Origin: UBA2289 sp041677365
Lineage (GTDB): Bacteria > Bacillota_I > Bacilli_A > Izemoplasmatales > Hujiaoplasmataceae
DNA: 6,237 bases
Direction: 5' to 3'
Assembly: GCA_041677365.1 (NCBI GenBank)
Contig: JBAYQC010000085.1
Coordinates: 1-6,237, forward strand
Shown here piece after piece: positions 1 through 6,237 of the stretch (positions are counted from its first letter, which is position 1; every line of letters begins with the position of its first letter). The notes beneath the pieces are model-generated. The model saw only the letters and a program-made list of their open reading frames with translations, did not search any database and had not been told where the DNA came from. A program made the position numbers and the translations under genes.

Positions 1-2650
1 AAAAGGATTGCAGAATCGAACTATATTTTGGTTGAGCATCTTCTATTTGGTAAGTGGTGGTATGGTTTCTTATATGGCTTTTCCTGCATTCTTATCGATG
101 ACATTTTATCTACCGTTGGCATTGATTGTGATCCACTTTTATATAAAGAAGAAATTGTGGATTGTTCCTGTTTTCGCGCTTATATTAATTTTTTATAATT
201 TCTATTTAGCTTATACAGTTTTAGTTTTTACAGCTTTTGCTTATTTGTTAGAATATTTTAAGGCTGGAAAAACTCGCTTTTTAAAATTCATTAAAGATGG
301 AGTAGTTTTCTTTTTGTTATTGCTTCTAGGAGTTTTGATGGGTGCGATTATTTTACTTCCTTCAATTAATTTCATCTTAGAAGAAGCCTATAGATCAACG
401 GGAGCATTTGATGCTTGGATTATTAATATAGGATCATATGAGTTACAACTTTTTCAACCTAATATTTATATTCGTTATTTAGCCAAAATATTTACTGAAC
501 AAAGAGGAATTGGTTTTTATGGCTTTGAAGGTCAATATTGGTTGGAACATGTATCTTTATACATAACAATCATTGGTTTTGCTTATATGAGTCAGATTTT
601 CTTTATGAAGGATAGAATATCACGTATCTATAAAGTCACTTTTATAATCATTCTAATTTTTATGATTTTCCCACTTTTTTCCTATGTGTTTTCAGGAACT
701 TTAGATCAGCCTTACACGCGCTGGATTAATTTTATACCTCTAATCCAAATTCTTGCACTATCTCATGTGTTTGAAAAAATCGGCTTCGAAAAAGTTAATA
801 TGAAAACAATGACGATTACAATAAGTTTTTTATTAGCTTTAGTAGGGTTTTTAATTTACTACTATATTAAACAACTTGGAACTGATGAAAATTTTGCTGC
901 TAAAGATGTTTTAAAAGTAGATACGGTTTTAATGGGTGTTTCAGCACTATATTTAATAGTTGTTCTGGTTTTTGGTTGGTTAAAGAAATTTACAATTATA
1001 AAATGGTTTGTGTGGATAGAGGTTACAGTTGCTTTTGTTTATATTTACACAGGACCATTTGCTATAAGTAATAAAATCGATACTTTTAATTCTATGCATG
1101 AAATAAATGATTTTCTTGAGGACAATTTAGTAAAAGATGAATTCTATCGTGTTTATGTAGACATTGATAACTTTAACGCTGAAAGAACTAATTTCAATCG
1201 GATGACAAGTTTTCCAACAAACACAAGAATTTTTCATTCTTGGACTGATGCAGAAACAAATGGAATTAGTAAAATGATATTTAATTCAAATGAATATCAA
1301 ACCAAGAATAAAATGAACTACTTTGGTTATTACATAAATCATTTTCTAGGATATAGATATATATTAGTGAGTGGAGATCACGATTATGCATTAAACGATA
1401 ATCATTTCACTTTAGTTAATCAAAATGAAAAGTATCGTCTATATGAATTAAACTATTCAACTAGTTTTAAAGTATATGACACATATTTTAATTCCAGTGA
1501 TCAGGATTCCGAATATGGAAATAGCTTAAGCGAATTAAGTAAAGCTTTAATTCGACAACAAGCTTTTGTTTTGGCGGCTATCATTGACGAAAGTAAAGAA
1601 TATGATATGTCTCAATATGATTTAAAATACCTATCAGGATTGGATAATTCTCAGGTTGAGTCACTCAATCCTTACCGAGTAGTTAGCTATACAAAAGAAG
1701 AAGAACACTTAAGTTTTAATCAGGAAGAATTAAAAAATTATTATGTTTATGATAATGAAAATTTAGATATTAGATTTGAAGTAGGAGCTGTTTATATTAA
1801 ATTCACTAACACTTTCATTGATTTAGATGAGTTTGGGGAAATCTTTATGGAGTTTGAGGATGGGTCAACAAGAGCTTGTACACTTTACGAAACATCTGAA
1901 GATGATAATTTGAGTTTGTTACCGTACCATTTAAAATGTGAATTTTGGCAGACACCAGAAAGAATATATATAGAAAAGAATGATGCTCTGAATGTCCCAC
2001 CAGTGTTTAAAATGCGTTCTGAACAAGCTTTAAATCAAGCTGCTTATTTGGAATATGATTTATCAAAAATTGATTTACCTGAAGAAGAAGGAATTATCCT
2101 TTTTGACATGAATCTAGATTTTAATAAGCTATTTGTAACAGATGAATTCGGTAATGAGTTATATTTGGTTGATGGATACTATTACTATGAAAACAAACCT
2201 TCAAGACTCTACATATTTAAAACAGGAGATATGTATGATTATAATGATCTCTTTAATTTAAAACTCTATTATTTAATTGAAGGAAGCGAAAATATTTCTG
2301 AGTCTTTAGTAAATAGCGATATTGCAAATTCAAGTCTAAAAATTGAAAATAGTAAAATTAATTTGGAATATGATTATTTGAATGTTCCTGATACTGATCA
2401 AATTGTGATGATTCCTGTCGCGTATTCAGATGATTGGCAATTCACATCAGAACAAGTTTATGATACAATAAGTGTTAGCGGAGGGTTTATCGGGTTGATA
2501 ATTCCTGAAGGAACTGAATCTGTGGATATTGAATTGAGATTCGTACCTAATTACTTAAATTTGGGATTGTACATTAGTTTAGGATCAGCGGCACTTTATT
2601 TAAGTATTTTCGCTATACCTTTAATTATTAAGAGAAAAAAACGAGGATAA
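1..2650 (+). CDS. yfhO: YfhO-family polytopic membrane glycosyltransferase, 5' end missing
   Basis: Role known for the family: a GT-C-type enzyme that takes a sugar from undecaprenyl-phosphate on the outer membrane face and adds it to an extracellular polymer, such as lipoteichoic acid in Bacillus and Staphylococcus. Seen here: the frame is open from the first base (first full codon at 2). The TTG at 8 lies inside a family-typical membrane stretch (LVSGGMVSYMAFPAF), which in YfhO proteins normally follows about 100-130 residues, so the true start and the likely catalytic acidic loop lie upstream. Numbering from the TTG, about ten hydrophobic segments fill residues 5-350 and include the family-like QPYTRWINF (234-242). 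An acidic, aromatic-rich outer domain of about 500 residues follows. A YfhO-like tail (AYSDDWQF, then GGFIGLIIPEG) leads to a last membrane helix at about 852-874 and a basic KRKKRG end. Only two cysteines occur, at 624 and 644, both in the outer domain. It ends 4 bases before the GT2 gene. The family call is firm; substrate and acceptor are unknown. Confidence 0.9.
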   Translation, partial: KGLQNRTIFWLSIFYLVSGGMVSYMAFPAFLSMTFYLPLALIVIHFYIKKKLWIVPVFALILIFYNFYLAYTVLVFTAFAYLLEYFKAGKTRFLKFIKDGVVFFLLLLLGVLMGAIILLPSINFILEEAYRSTGAFDAWIINIGSYELQLFQPNIYIRYLAKIFTEQRGIGFYGFEGQYWLEHVSLYITIIGFAYMSQIFFMKDRISRIYKVTFIIILIFMIFPLFSYVFSGTLDQPYTRWINFIPLIQILALSHVFEKIGFEKVNMKTMTITISFLLALVGFLIYYYIKQLGTDENFAAKDVLKVDTVLMGVSALYLIVVLVFGWLKKFTIIKWFVWIEVTVAFVYIYTGPFAISNKIDTFNSMHEINDFLEDNLVKDEFYRVYVDIDNFNAERTNFNRMTSFPTNTRIFHSWTDAETNGISKMIFNSNEYQTKNKMNYFGYYINHFLGYRYILVSGDHDYALNDNHFTLVNQNEKYRLYELNYSTSFKVYDTYFNSSDQDSEYGNSLSELSKALIRQQAFVLAAIIDESKEYDMSQYDLKYLSGLDNSQVESLNPYRVVSYTKEEEHLSFNQEELKNYYVYDNENLDIRFEVGAVYIKFTNTFIDLDEFGEIFMEFEDGSTRACTLYETSEDDNLSLLPYHLKCEFWQTPERIYIEKNDALNVPPVFKMRSEQALNQAAYLEYDLSKIDLPEEEGIILFDMNLDFNKLFVTDEFGNELYLVDGYYYYENKPSRLYIFKTGDMYDYNDLFNLKLYYLIEGSENISESLVNSDIANSSLKIENSKINLEYDYLNVPDTDQIVMIPVAYSDDWQFTSEQVYDTISVSGGFIGLIIPEGTESVDIELRFVPNYLNLGLYISLGSAALYLSIFAIPLIIKRKKRG

Positions 2651-2654
2651 ATTT

Positions 2655-3581
2655 ATGAAGAAAGCAAGACTAATTGTTCCAGCTTATAATGAAGAACAAA
2701 ACGTCAAGTTGTTTTATAAAGAAGCAATAAAATATATTGATTATGAAGATATAGAATTCGATATCTTATTTGTTAATGATGGCTCGAAAGACAAAACGTT
2801 AGCAGAGATTTTAAAACTGGTAGAAATTGATAAACGAGTCAAGTTTATTTCGCTATCAAGAAATTTTGGTAAAGAGAGTGCGATGCACGCTGGATTAGTC
2901 AGTTCAAAAGATAAAGACTTCATAATTATAATTGACTGTGATTTACAACAACCGCCAAAATTAATACCAGAGATGATTTCTTATTATAGAGAAGGTTATA
3001 AAATCATCTATACAAAAAGCAAGTCTAGAAAAGGCGAACCTAAATTACGAACTTTTTTCGCAAATATGTTTTATAAGATCTATAACTTCTATACTGAAAG
3101 GCCTTTAGAAAATGGAGCTAAAGACTTTCAATTAATGGATAAAGTCGTAGTCGATGCCTTTTTAAGAATCAAAGATAATTATCGTTTTGTTAAAGGAATC
3201 TTTTCTTGGATAGGATATTCAAGGAAGTGTATTGAATATGATTTCATTCCAAGAAAATATGGTAAGAGTTCTTGGAGTTTTCGTTCTTTGTTTAAATATG
3301 CTTTTAATGGAATGAACCAATTTTCAACTATCTTATTGGTTTTGCCAGTGTTCAGTTTTTTCTTTTCTGTTATTGTTTTAGCGCTTGATTTTATTTTATA
3401 CTTTACAAAAGTAATTGATTTGACTGGATTTATTATCAGTCTTCACTTAACACTTATTTTGTTTTTGGTTAGCGTTTTTGCGTACGTAATCATATATTTG
3501 CTTTACTCAAATCGAAAGCAAATGCTCAATCGCCCCATCTACTTAGTTGATAATGCTTCGGAGGATTTATATCTTGAATAA
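2655..3581 (+). CDS. csbB: GtrB/CsbB-type polyprenyl-phosphate glycosyltransferase (GT2)
   Basis: Predicted to transfer a sugar from a nucleotide-sugar to undecaprenyl phosphate at the inner membrane face, making the lipid-linked donor for YfhO. The 308 residues match the family's usual length. An N-terminal GT-A domain shows VPAYNEE (8-14), VNDGSKD (40-46), SRNFGKESAMHAGL (68-81), the DxD-containing DCDLQQPP (94-101), and GAKDFQLMD (154-162), whose D157 sits at the usual third acidic position. An R-x-x-G-K-S-S-W motif (200-207) replaces the common RxxGESKY. Two C-terminal membrane helices lie at about 226-250 and 258-284, and a basic tail contains NRP, as in CsbB. The ATG is preceded by GAGGA at 2643-2647, seven bases away, placed over the end of yfhO. 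The gene sits between yfhO and gtrA in one operon. The sugar (GlcNAc in Bacillus CsbB, other sugars in GtrB proteins) cannot be read from sequence. The symbol is by family and context, not proven orthology. Confidence 0.93.
   Translation: MKKARLIVPAYNEEQNVKLFYKEAIKYIDYEDIEFDILFVNDGSKDKTLAEILKLVEIDKRVKFISLSRNFGKESAMHAGLVSSKDKDFIIIIDCDLQQPPKLIPEMISYYREGYKIIYTKSKSRKGEPKLRTFFANMFYKIYNFYTERPLENGAKDFQLMDKVVVDAFLRIKDNYRFVKGIFSWIGYSRKCIEYDFIPRKYGKSSWSFRSLFKYAFNGMNQFSTILLVLPVFSFFFSVIVLALDFILYFTKVIDLTGFIISLHLTLILFLVSVFAYVIIYLLYSNRKQMLNRPIYLVDNASEDLYLE
3560..3565 (+). promoter_or_regulatory. Shine-Dalgarno GGAGGA that fixes the gtrA start
   Basis: GGAGGA lies inside the end of the GT2 gene, 8 bases before a TTG at 3574. 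The in-frame TTG at 3547 and ATG at 3553 have no purine-rich site at a proper distance, so the TTG at 3574 is the best start. The resulting 8-base overlap with the GT2 gene suggests translational coupling. Confidence 0.85.
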
Positions 3582-4038
3582 ATTATGGCTTTTCGTTAAA
3601 AACAATTTTTTGACAAAGAAATTTTTAACTTTCGGGATTATTGGTGTTTTAAATACTATAATTCATTTACTGGTATATAATTTAGTTTTTGATGAAAATG
3701 TTAGTAACTTTTTGGCAAGTGCATTTTTTTCTAATGCAGTAGCGTTTATTGTAGCTTCTACATTTTCTTATTTTGCTAATGCATATTTTACTTTTAAACC
3801 AGAAAATAAATCTACTATGCAGTTTTCAATTGTTATATTAGTTTTCTTGACTAGATTAGTTATTAGTAGTTTGCTAGCAGAATTTTTCAACTACGCAGTT
3901 GTTAATTGGATTGGTATAGATTATACTATCTATCCAGCAGCTAAATCGATTGCACCATTCTTAGCGTCTGCTTTATTAATACCTATAGCTTACTTTGCTT
4001 TAGACTTTGTGTTTAAAAAGACCGATAAGAAAAAATAA
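3574..4038 (+). CDS. gtrA: GtrA-family membrane protein (putative lipid-linked sugar flippase)
   Basis: Small four-helix membrane protein of 154 residues, the usual GtrA/GtcA size. The family is proposed to move undecaprenyl-phosphate-sugar across the membrane, and GtcA is needed for teichoic acid glycosylation in Listeria and Staphylococcus; direct flippase activity is less well established. Hydrophobic helices lie at about 17-39, 46-72, 83-105 and 125-147. Family hallmarks are FGIIGVLNT (20-28) in helix 1 and SYFANAYFTFKP (65-76) at the end of helix 2, the 'N-x-x-(W/F)-(T/V)-F' position typical of GtrA. The tail is basic (KKTDKKK). The chosen start is TTG at 3574, because a strong GGAGGA sits 8 bases upstream; starting at 3547 would add nine unsupported residues. 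It overlaps the GT2 gene by 8 bases, so the two are probably made together, matching their linked roles. Confidence 0.92.
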   Translation: MNKLWLFVKNNFLTKKFLTFGIIGVLNTIIHLLVYNLVFDENVSNFLASAFFSNAVAFIVASTFSYFANAYFTFKPENKSTMQFSIVILVFLTRLVISSLLAEFFNYAVVNWIGIDYTIYPAAKSIAPFLASALLIPIAYFALDFVFKKTDKKK

Positions 4039-4041
4039 TCT

Positions 4042-4070
4042 TTGCGAATAAAGAAAATCAGGTTTATAAT
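4042..4070 (+). promoter_or_regulatory. Predicted sigma-A-type promoter for cdaA
   Basis: TTGCGA (4042-4047, 4 of 6 to the -35 consensus), a 17-base spacer and a perfect TATAAT (4065-4070) lie in the 55-base gap between gtrA and cdaA. Transcription would begin near 4077, right at the AAGGAG Shine-Dalgarno (4077-4082; 11 bases before ATG 4094), leaving a leader of only about 17 bases. That tight fit is a reason for some caution. Read-through from the upstream operon also looks possible, since no terminator separates them. Confidence 0.6.
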
Positions 4071-4093
4071 TATATTAAGGAGAAGTTCATATT

Positions 4094-4837
4094 ATGGATA
4101 ATTTTAATTTGCTCATTATAATTACATATCTATACGCAATATTTGTTCTTATTTTAGATAGCAAATCTACGCTTATTAAAGCGGGGATTTCTAAAATTGC
4201 TTTTTTAATATTATTTGGAGCGAGTCTGTATTATCTAATAGCTGAAGAACTTAACTTGATGGATAGAACGGTAAAGATTATCGCTTTTATTCCAGCTATA
4301 TTTTTGTTAATAATGCTACTTCATGAAGACTTTACAAAGTTCTATAAGAAAGCTAATATGACCAAAACAAGAGAGAAGACATTGTTGGTTAATAATGATT
4401 TAGCAGAAGACCTTTATCGATCAATAGATTTTTTATCTAAAAATAAGATCGGGGCTTTGATAACAATTGAAAGGAATGTTAGCCTTTCAAAGATCGCTAA
4501 TAAAGCATTAATTTTAAATGCTGAGGTCTCAAAAGAATTGTTAACATCGATTTTTATTCCCAACGCACCCTTACATGATGGAGCTGTTATAATTAGGGGT
4601 AATAAAATACTCTGCGCCAAAGCATATTATCCATCTTCAAAGAGAACAGATTTACCAATGCATTTTGGAACTAGACACCGAGCCGCTCTTGGCATCAGCG
4701 AACAAAGCGATGCATTTACGATAATTGTTTCTGAAGAAACCGGACATGTAAGTGTGACTATTAACAAAGAGATAGAATATAATATTAGTCGAGAAACTTT
4801 AAATCTATACTTTGAAAAATTCTTGAAAATACAATAA
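4094..4837 (+). CDS. cdaA: Diadenylate cyclase, CdaA type (c-di-AMP synthase)
   Basis: Joins two ATP into cyclic di-AMP, a messenger controlling potassium and osmolyte transport and, in walled Firmicutes, wall balance. The 247 residues show the CdaA plan: three membrane helices (about 5-21, 35-50, 60-77), a short linker, then a DisA_N cyclase domain from about 95. The domain has IGALITIER (119-127), SIFIPNAPLHDGAVII (152-167) with the DGA motif at 162-164, and GTRHRAALGISEQSDA (192-207) with RHR at 194-196, then VSEETGHVSV (212-221). Both catalytic motifs are intact, so it should be active. It is shorter than the roughly 273 residues of Bacillus CdaA. The segment before GTRHR reads YYPSSKRTDLPMHF rather than the usual LPLS-type loop. 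Neither cdaR nor glmM follows, unlike the common Firmicute operon. The ATG has AAGGAG 11 bases upstream. A terminator overlaps the stop codon. Confidence 0.96.
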   Translation: MDNFNLLIIITYLYAIFVLILDSKSTLIKAGISKIAFLILFGASLYYLIAEELNLMDRTVKIIAFIPAIFLLIMLLHEDFTKFYKKANMTKTREKTLLVNNDLAEDLYRSIDFLSKNKIGALITIERNVSLSKIANKALILNAEVSKELLTSIFIPNAPLHDGAVIIRGNKILCAKAYYPSSKRTDLPMHFGTRHRAALGISEQSDAFTIIVSEETGHVSVTINKEIEYNISRETLNLYFEKFLKIQ

Positions 4838-4861
4838 GGCGCATAAGCGCTTTATTTTTTT
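4835..4861 (+). terminator. Intrinsic terminator after cdaA
   Basis: An 8-base-pair stem (4835-4842 with 4847-4854, one G-U pair), centred on GGCGC/GCGCT, closes an ATAA loop (4843-4846) and is followed by seven T (4855-4861). The cdaA stop codon TAA is the first three bases of the stem. This is a strong rho-independent terminator that separates cdaA from the next gene. Confidence 0.9.
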
Positions 4862-4888
4862 ACTAAGATAGAATTTTATTGGTGATTA

Positions 4889-4897
4889 TGATATAAT
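4889..4897 (+). promoter_or_regulatory. Extended -10 promoter for the flavoprotein-like gene
   Basis: TGATATAAT gives a perfect -10 (4892-4897) plus the TGn extension at 4889-4891. The -35 is poor: TAGAAT at 4869-4874 with a 17-base spacer matches 3 of 6. Extended -10 promoters tolerate this. Expected transcription start is near 4904, leaving a leader of about 20 bases with the Shine-Dalgarno inside it. It lies about 30 bases after the cdaA terminator. Confidence 0.75.
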
Positions 4898-4911
4898 TTT
4901 GTTGATTGAAG

Positions 4912-4919
4912 GGTGGTGA
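4912..4919 (+). promoter_or_regulatory. Shine-Dalgarno GGTGGTGA that decides a GTG start
   Basis: GGTGGTGA differs from the ideal GGAGGTGA by one base and ends 4 bases before GTG 4924. No ATG is available nearby; the first in-frame ATG is codon 26, which would remove the first strand and glycine loop of the Rossmann fold, so the GTG is supported. Confidence 0.8.
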
Positions 4920-4923
4920 AACA

Positions 4924-6237
4924 GTGAAAGAATTTGATTTAATTGTTATTGGAAAAGATATCTATTCTTTGACTGTAGCACTATATTTGTCAAGAAAAAT
5001 GAGAAATATTTTAATTCTTGAAGATCCGGAAACTTTAGATAAAGATTATGAAAAGATTAGTGTAGGTACAGGTAATAAACAATATCAGTTCAAGTATCAA
5101 AGAGAAAATGTTGCGAGCGCTATTAATCAACCAGGATTATTGCATGAATATTTATTAAGTTTAGGAATCGCAGAAGCTATTGATTTTAGCGAAAAAAAGG
5201 TTGATTTCATCGTAGATAAGGATAATAATATAAATCCGAGAATTAATGATTTCAATCAGTTTAAAGTTTATCTAATTCGTAACTACCCAAAAGAAATAAA
5301 TGAGATTCAAAACTTTTTTCATGAGTTAGAGAGACATTATCAAAATTATAAAGAACAGTATTTAAATATGCTAAATAACAAAGAGTATACATTAACTTCT
5401 CTAATGATTGAGTGGGGAGATTATTCTTTGAAAGGTTTACTTGAAAAATTCTTTTCAAACAAGGAATTAATTCAAGAATTCAATTATAACGATTTTACAT
5501 CAGGATTAGATATGAATGAGATTAGCGCTTATAGTTTTTTTACTAATTATTTAGCTGGCCTTAAGGATAAGTTTTATTACTTGCATCAATCAAAAAAAGA
5601 CATCTCTAAACTCTTGATCGATAAAATAAAAATAATTAATCAGAATGTTTTTTATGAAGGTCGAATTAAAACAATTATTACCGACAGACAAAACATTGAT
5701 TATGTTATTACTAATACTGGAGAAACACTTAAGGCAAAATATTATTTTAAGAGCGGGAATCCAATTGATTTTTACCAGAAAAATTTTAAAGTAAACCAAG
5801 ATGATTTAGAAACTATAAAAGATTATTATCCCAACTTGAATACTGAGTTACGGATTAATACGTTATACTTAGCTTTAGATTGTAGAGTAAATGATGTAGA
5901 TTTAACTGAAGTTAGTTATTTTTTCAAGGATAATAACCAAGGCGAGGTAATATTTAAAAGGTTGTTTAATTATAGCTTGTTTGTAAAACAAGATTTACGA
6001 AAAAAGGAATTGTTATTGTGTTTGGATATTGTTTATAATTCTAATGCAGTTGTAAATGAAGAAACAGTAATCGAAAAACTAAAAACTTATTTTCCTAAGA
6101 TGTCTAAGTACAAAATTGAAAGCAAGTTTGGAAAAGAAGAACCTTATTATGCAATGCTTAGAACACAAAAAGTTAGAAGCAATTTAACAATAAATGAAAT
6201 GATTGATGTTGAATCTTTGGAGCATATTCAAGTATAT
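4924..6237 (+). CDS. Divergent phytoene desaturase/CRTISO-like FAD-fold protein, 3' end missing
   Basis: The frame is open from GTG 4924 to the right edge, 438 residues without a stop; related flavoproteins are about 500 long, so the end is probably just outside. Residues 4-34 (FDLIVIGKDIYSL, then NILILED) align by eye with the beta-alpha-beta FAD fold, ending in the expected acidic E33. Residues 116-135 (YLIRNYPKEINEIQNF) resemble the 'P-x-x-x-x-x-I-x-x-F' helix of CrtI/CRTISO proteins. Residues 226-280 follow the order 'helix, strand, V-x-x-I, strand, G-E-x-(I/L)-x-A, strand, N-P' (TNTGETLKAKYYF, then SGNP). The key glycines are altered: GxGxxG is GKDIYS (10-15), and the GG pairs after E33 and before residue 226 are absent. 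It may bind FAD weakly, bind something else, or be a structural relative without catalysis. No membrane helix or signal peptide is seen. It has its own promoter. Substrate unknown; the fold call is moderate. Confidence 0.62.
   Translation, partial: MKEFDLIVIGKDIYSLTVALYLSRKMRNILILEDPETLDKDYEKISVGTGNKQYQFKYQRENVASAINQPGLLHEYLLSLGIAEAIDFSEKKVDFIVDKDNNINPRINDFNQFKVYLIRNYPKEINEIQNFFHELERHYQNYKEQYLNMLNNKEYTLTSLMIEWGDYSLKGLLEKFFSNKELIQEFNYNDFTSGLDMNEISAYSFFTNYLAGLKDKFYYLHQSKKDISKLLIDKIKIINQNVFYEGRIKTIITDRQNIDYVITNTGETLKAKYYFKSGNPIDFYQKNFKVNQDDLETIKDYYPNLNTELRINTLYLALDCRVNDVDLTEVSYFFKDNNQGEVIFKRLFNYSLFVKQDLRKKELLLCLDIVYNSNAVVNEETVIEKLKTYFPKMSKYKIESKFGKEEPYYAMLRTQKVRSNLTINEMIDVESLEHIQVY

Noticed and set aside
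8..10. TTG with AAAGGA just before it as the true start of the YfhO gene
   Set aside because: The purine run touches the TTG with no spacer, the frame is open upstream to the window edge, and the protein would begin in the middle of a conserved membrane segment. The gene is cut by the window edge.
2741..2923. Reverse-strand open frame of 60 codons inside the GT2 gene
   Set aside because: It is antisense to conserved GT2 motifs and shows no recognisable protein features; it is a shadow frame.
2934..2957. DCDLQQPP in the GT2 as a broken active site
   Set aside because: Both aspartates of DxD are present. The variable position before PP also differs among active family members (D or H), so loss of activity is not supported.
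4039..4054. TCTTT/AAAGA inverted repeat after gtrA as a terminator
   Set aside because: Only 5 pairs, mostly A-T, with no T-run after it; it overlaps the -35 region of the cdaA promoter. It would not stop transcription well.
4414..4620. Reverse-strand open frame of 68 codons inside cdaA
   Set aside because: It lies opposite the conserved cyclase domain; shadow frame.
5261..5799. Two reverse-strand open frames (5261-5458 and 5590-5799)
   Set aside because: Both lie opposite the long forward gene that has a promoter and ribosome site, and they show no family features.
1..6237. Recoded genetic code (TGA as tryptophan), as in Mycoplasma or Spiroplasma
   Set aside because: All tryptophan codons checked are TGG, no in-frame TGA occurs in the genes, and genes end in TAA. 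No sign of recoding.

Overview
This AT-rich window (roughly 30% G+C by eye, not counted) reads as ordinary bacterial chromosome from a low-GC Firmicute/Tenericute-type organism. All coding is on the + strand and tightly packed, and Shine-Dalgarno sites are good GGAGG types. The four visible stop codons are all TAA. Every tryptophan codon checked is TGG and no TGA is read through, so the standard bacterial code fits and the reassigned code of Mycoplasma/Spiroplasma does not. A cdaA-type gene without the usual cdaR-glmM partners suggests an Acholeplasma-, Izemoplasma- or Haloplasma-like relative, but this taxonomic placement is inference and other low-GC Bacillota remain possible.

Layout. (1) Positions 1-4038 hold one tight operon of three envelope genes: a 5'-truncated YfhO-family multi-membrane glycosyltransferase, a GtrB/CsbB-type family 2 polyprenyl-phosphate glycosyltransferase, and a GtrA-family membrane protein. 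The first two genes are 4 bases apart, and the second and third overlap by 8 bases. (2) Positions 4039-4093 are a short gap holding a good sigma-A-like promoter for the next gene. (3) Positions 4094-4837 encode a membrane-bound CdaA-type diadenylate cyclase (c-di-AMP synthase), closed by a strong intrinsic terminator that uses its stop codon as part of the stem. (4) Positions 4862-4923 hold an extended -10 promoter and a Shine-Dalgarno site for a GTG-started gene. That gene runs off the right edge (4924-6237, 438 codons, no stop) and encodes a divergent protein resembling the phytoene desaturase/CRTISO flavoprotein fold, with its FAD-binding glycine motifs eroded.

How the genes work together. 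The first three match the known three-component logic of extracytoplasmic glycosylation. A cytosolic-face GT2 makes undecaprenyl-phosphate-sugar, GtrA is thought to help flip it, and the YfhO GT-C-type enzyme transfers the sugar to an acceptor outside the membrane (lipoteichoic acid in Bacillus, Listeria and Staphylococcus). The acceptor here is unknown. CdaA supplies c-di-AMP, which controls potassium and osmotic balance, and it has its own promoter besides possible read-through from the operon. The last gene is a separate transcription unit.

No gap over 300 bases exists. I saw no tRNA, rRNA, CRISPR array, insertion sequence or riboswitch. I did not find a clearly new system; the best leads are the degenerate flavoprotein-like gene and the complete yfhO-csbB-gtrA cassette.
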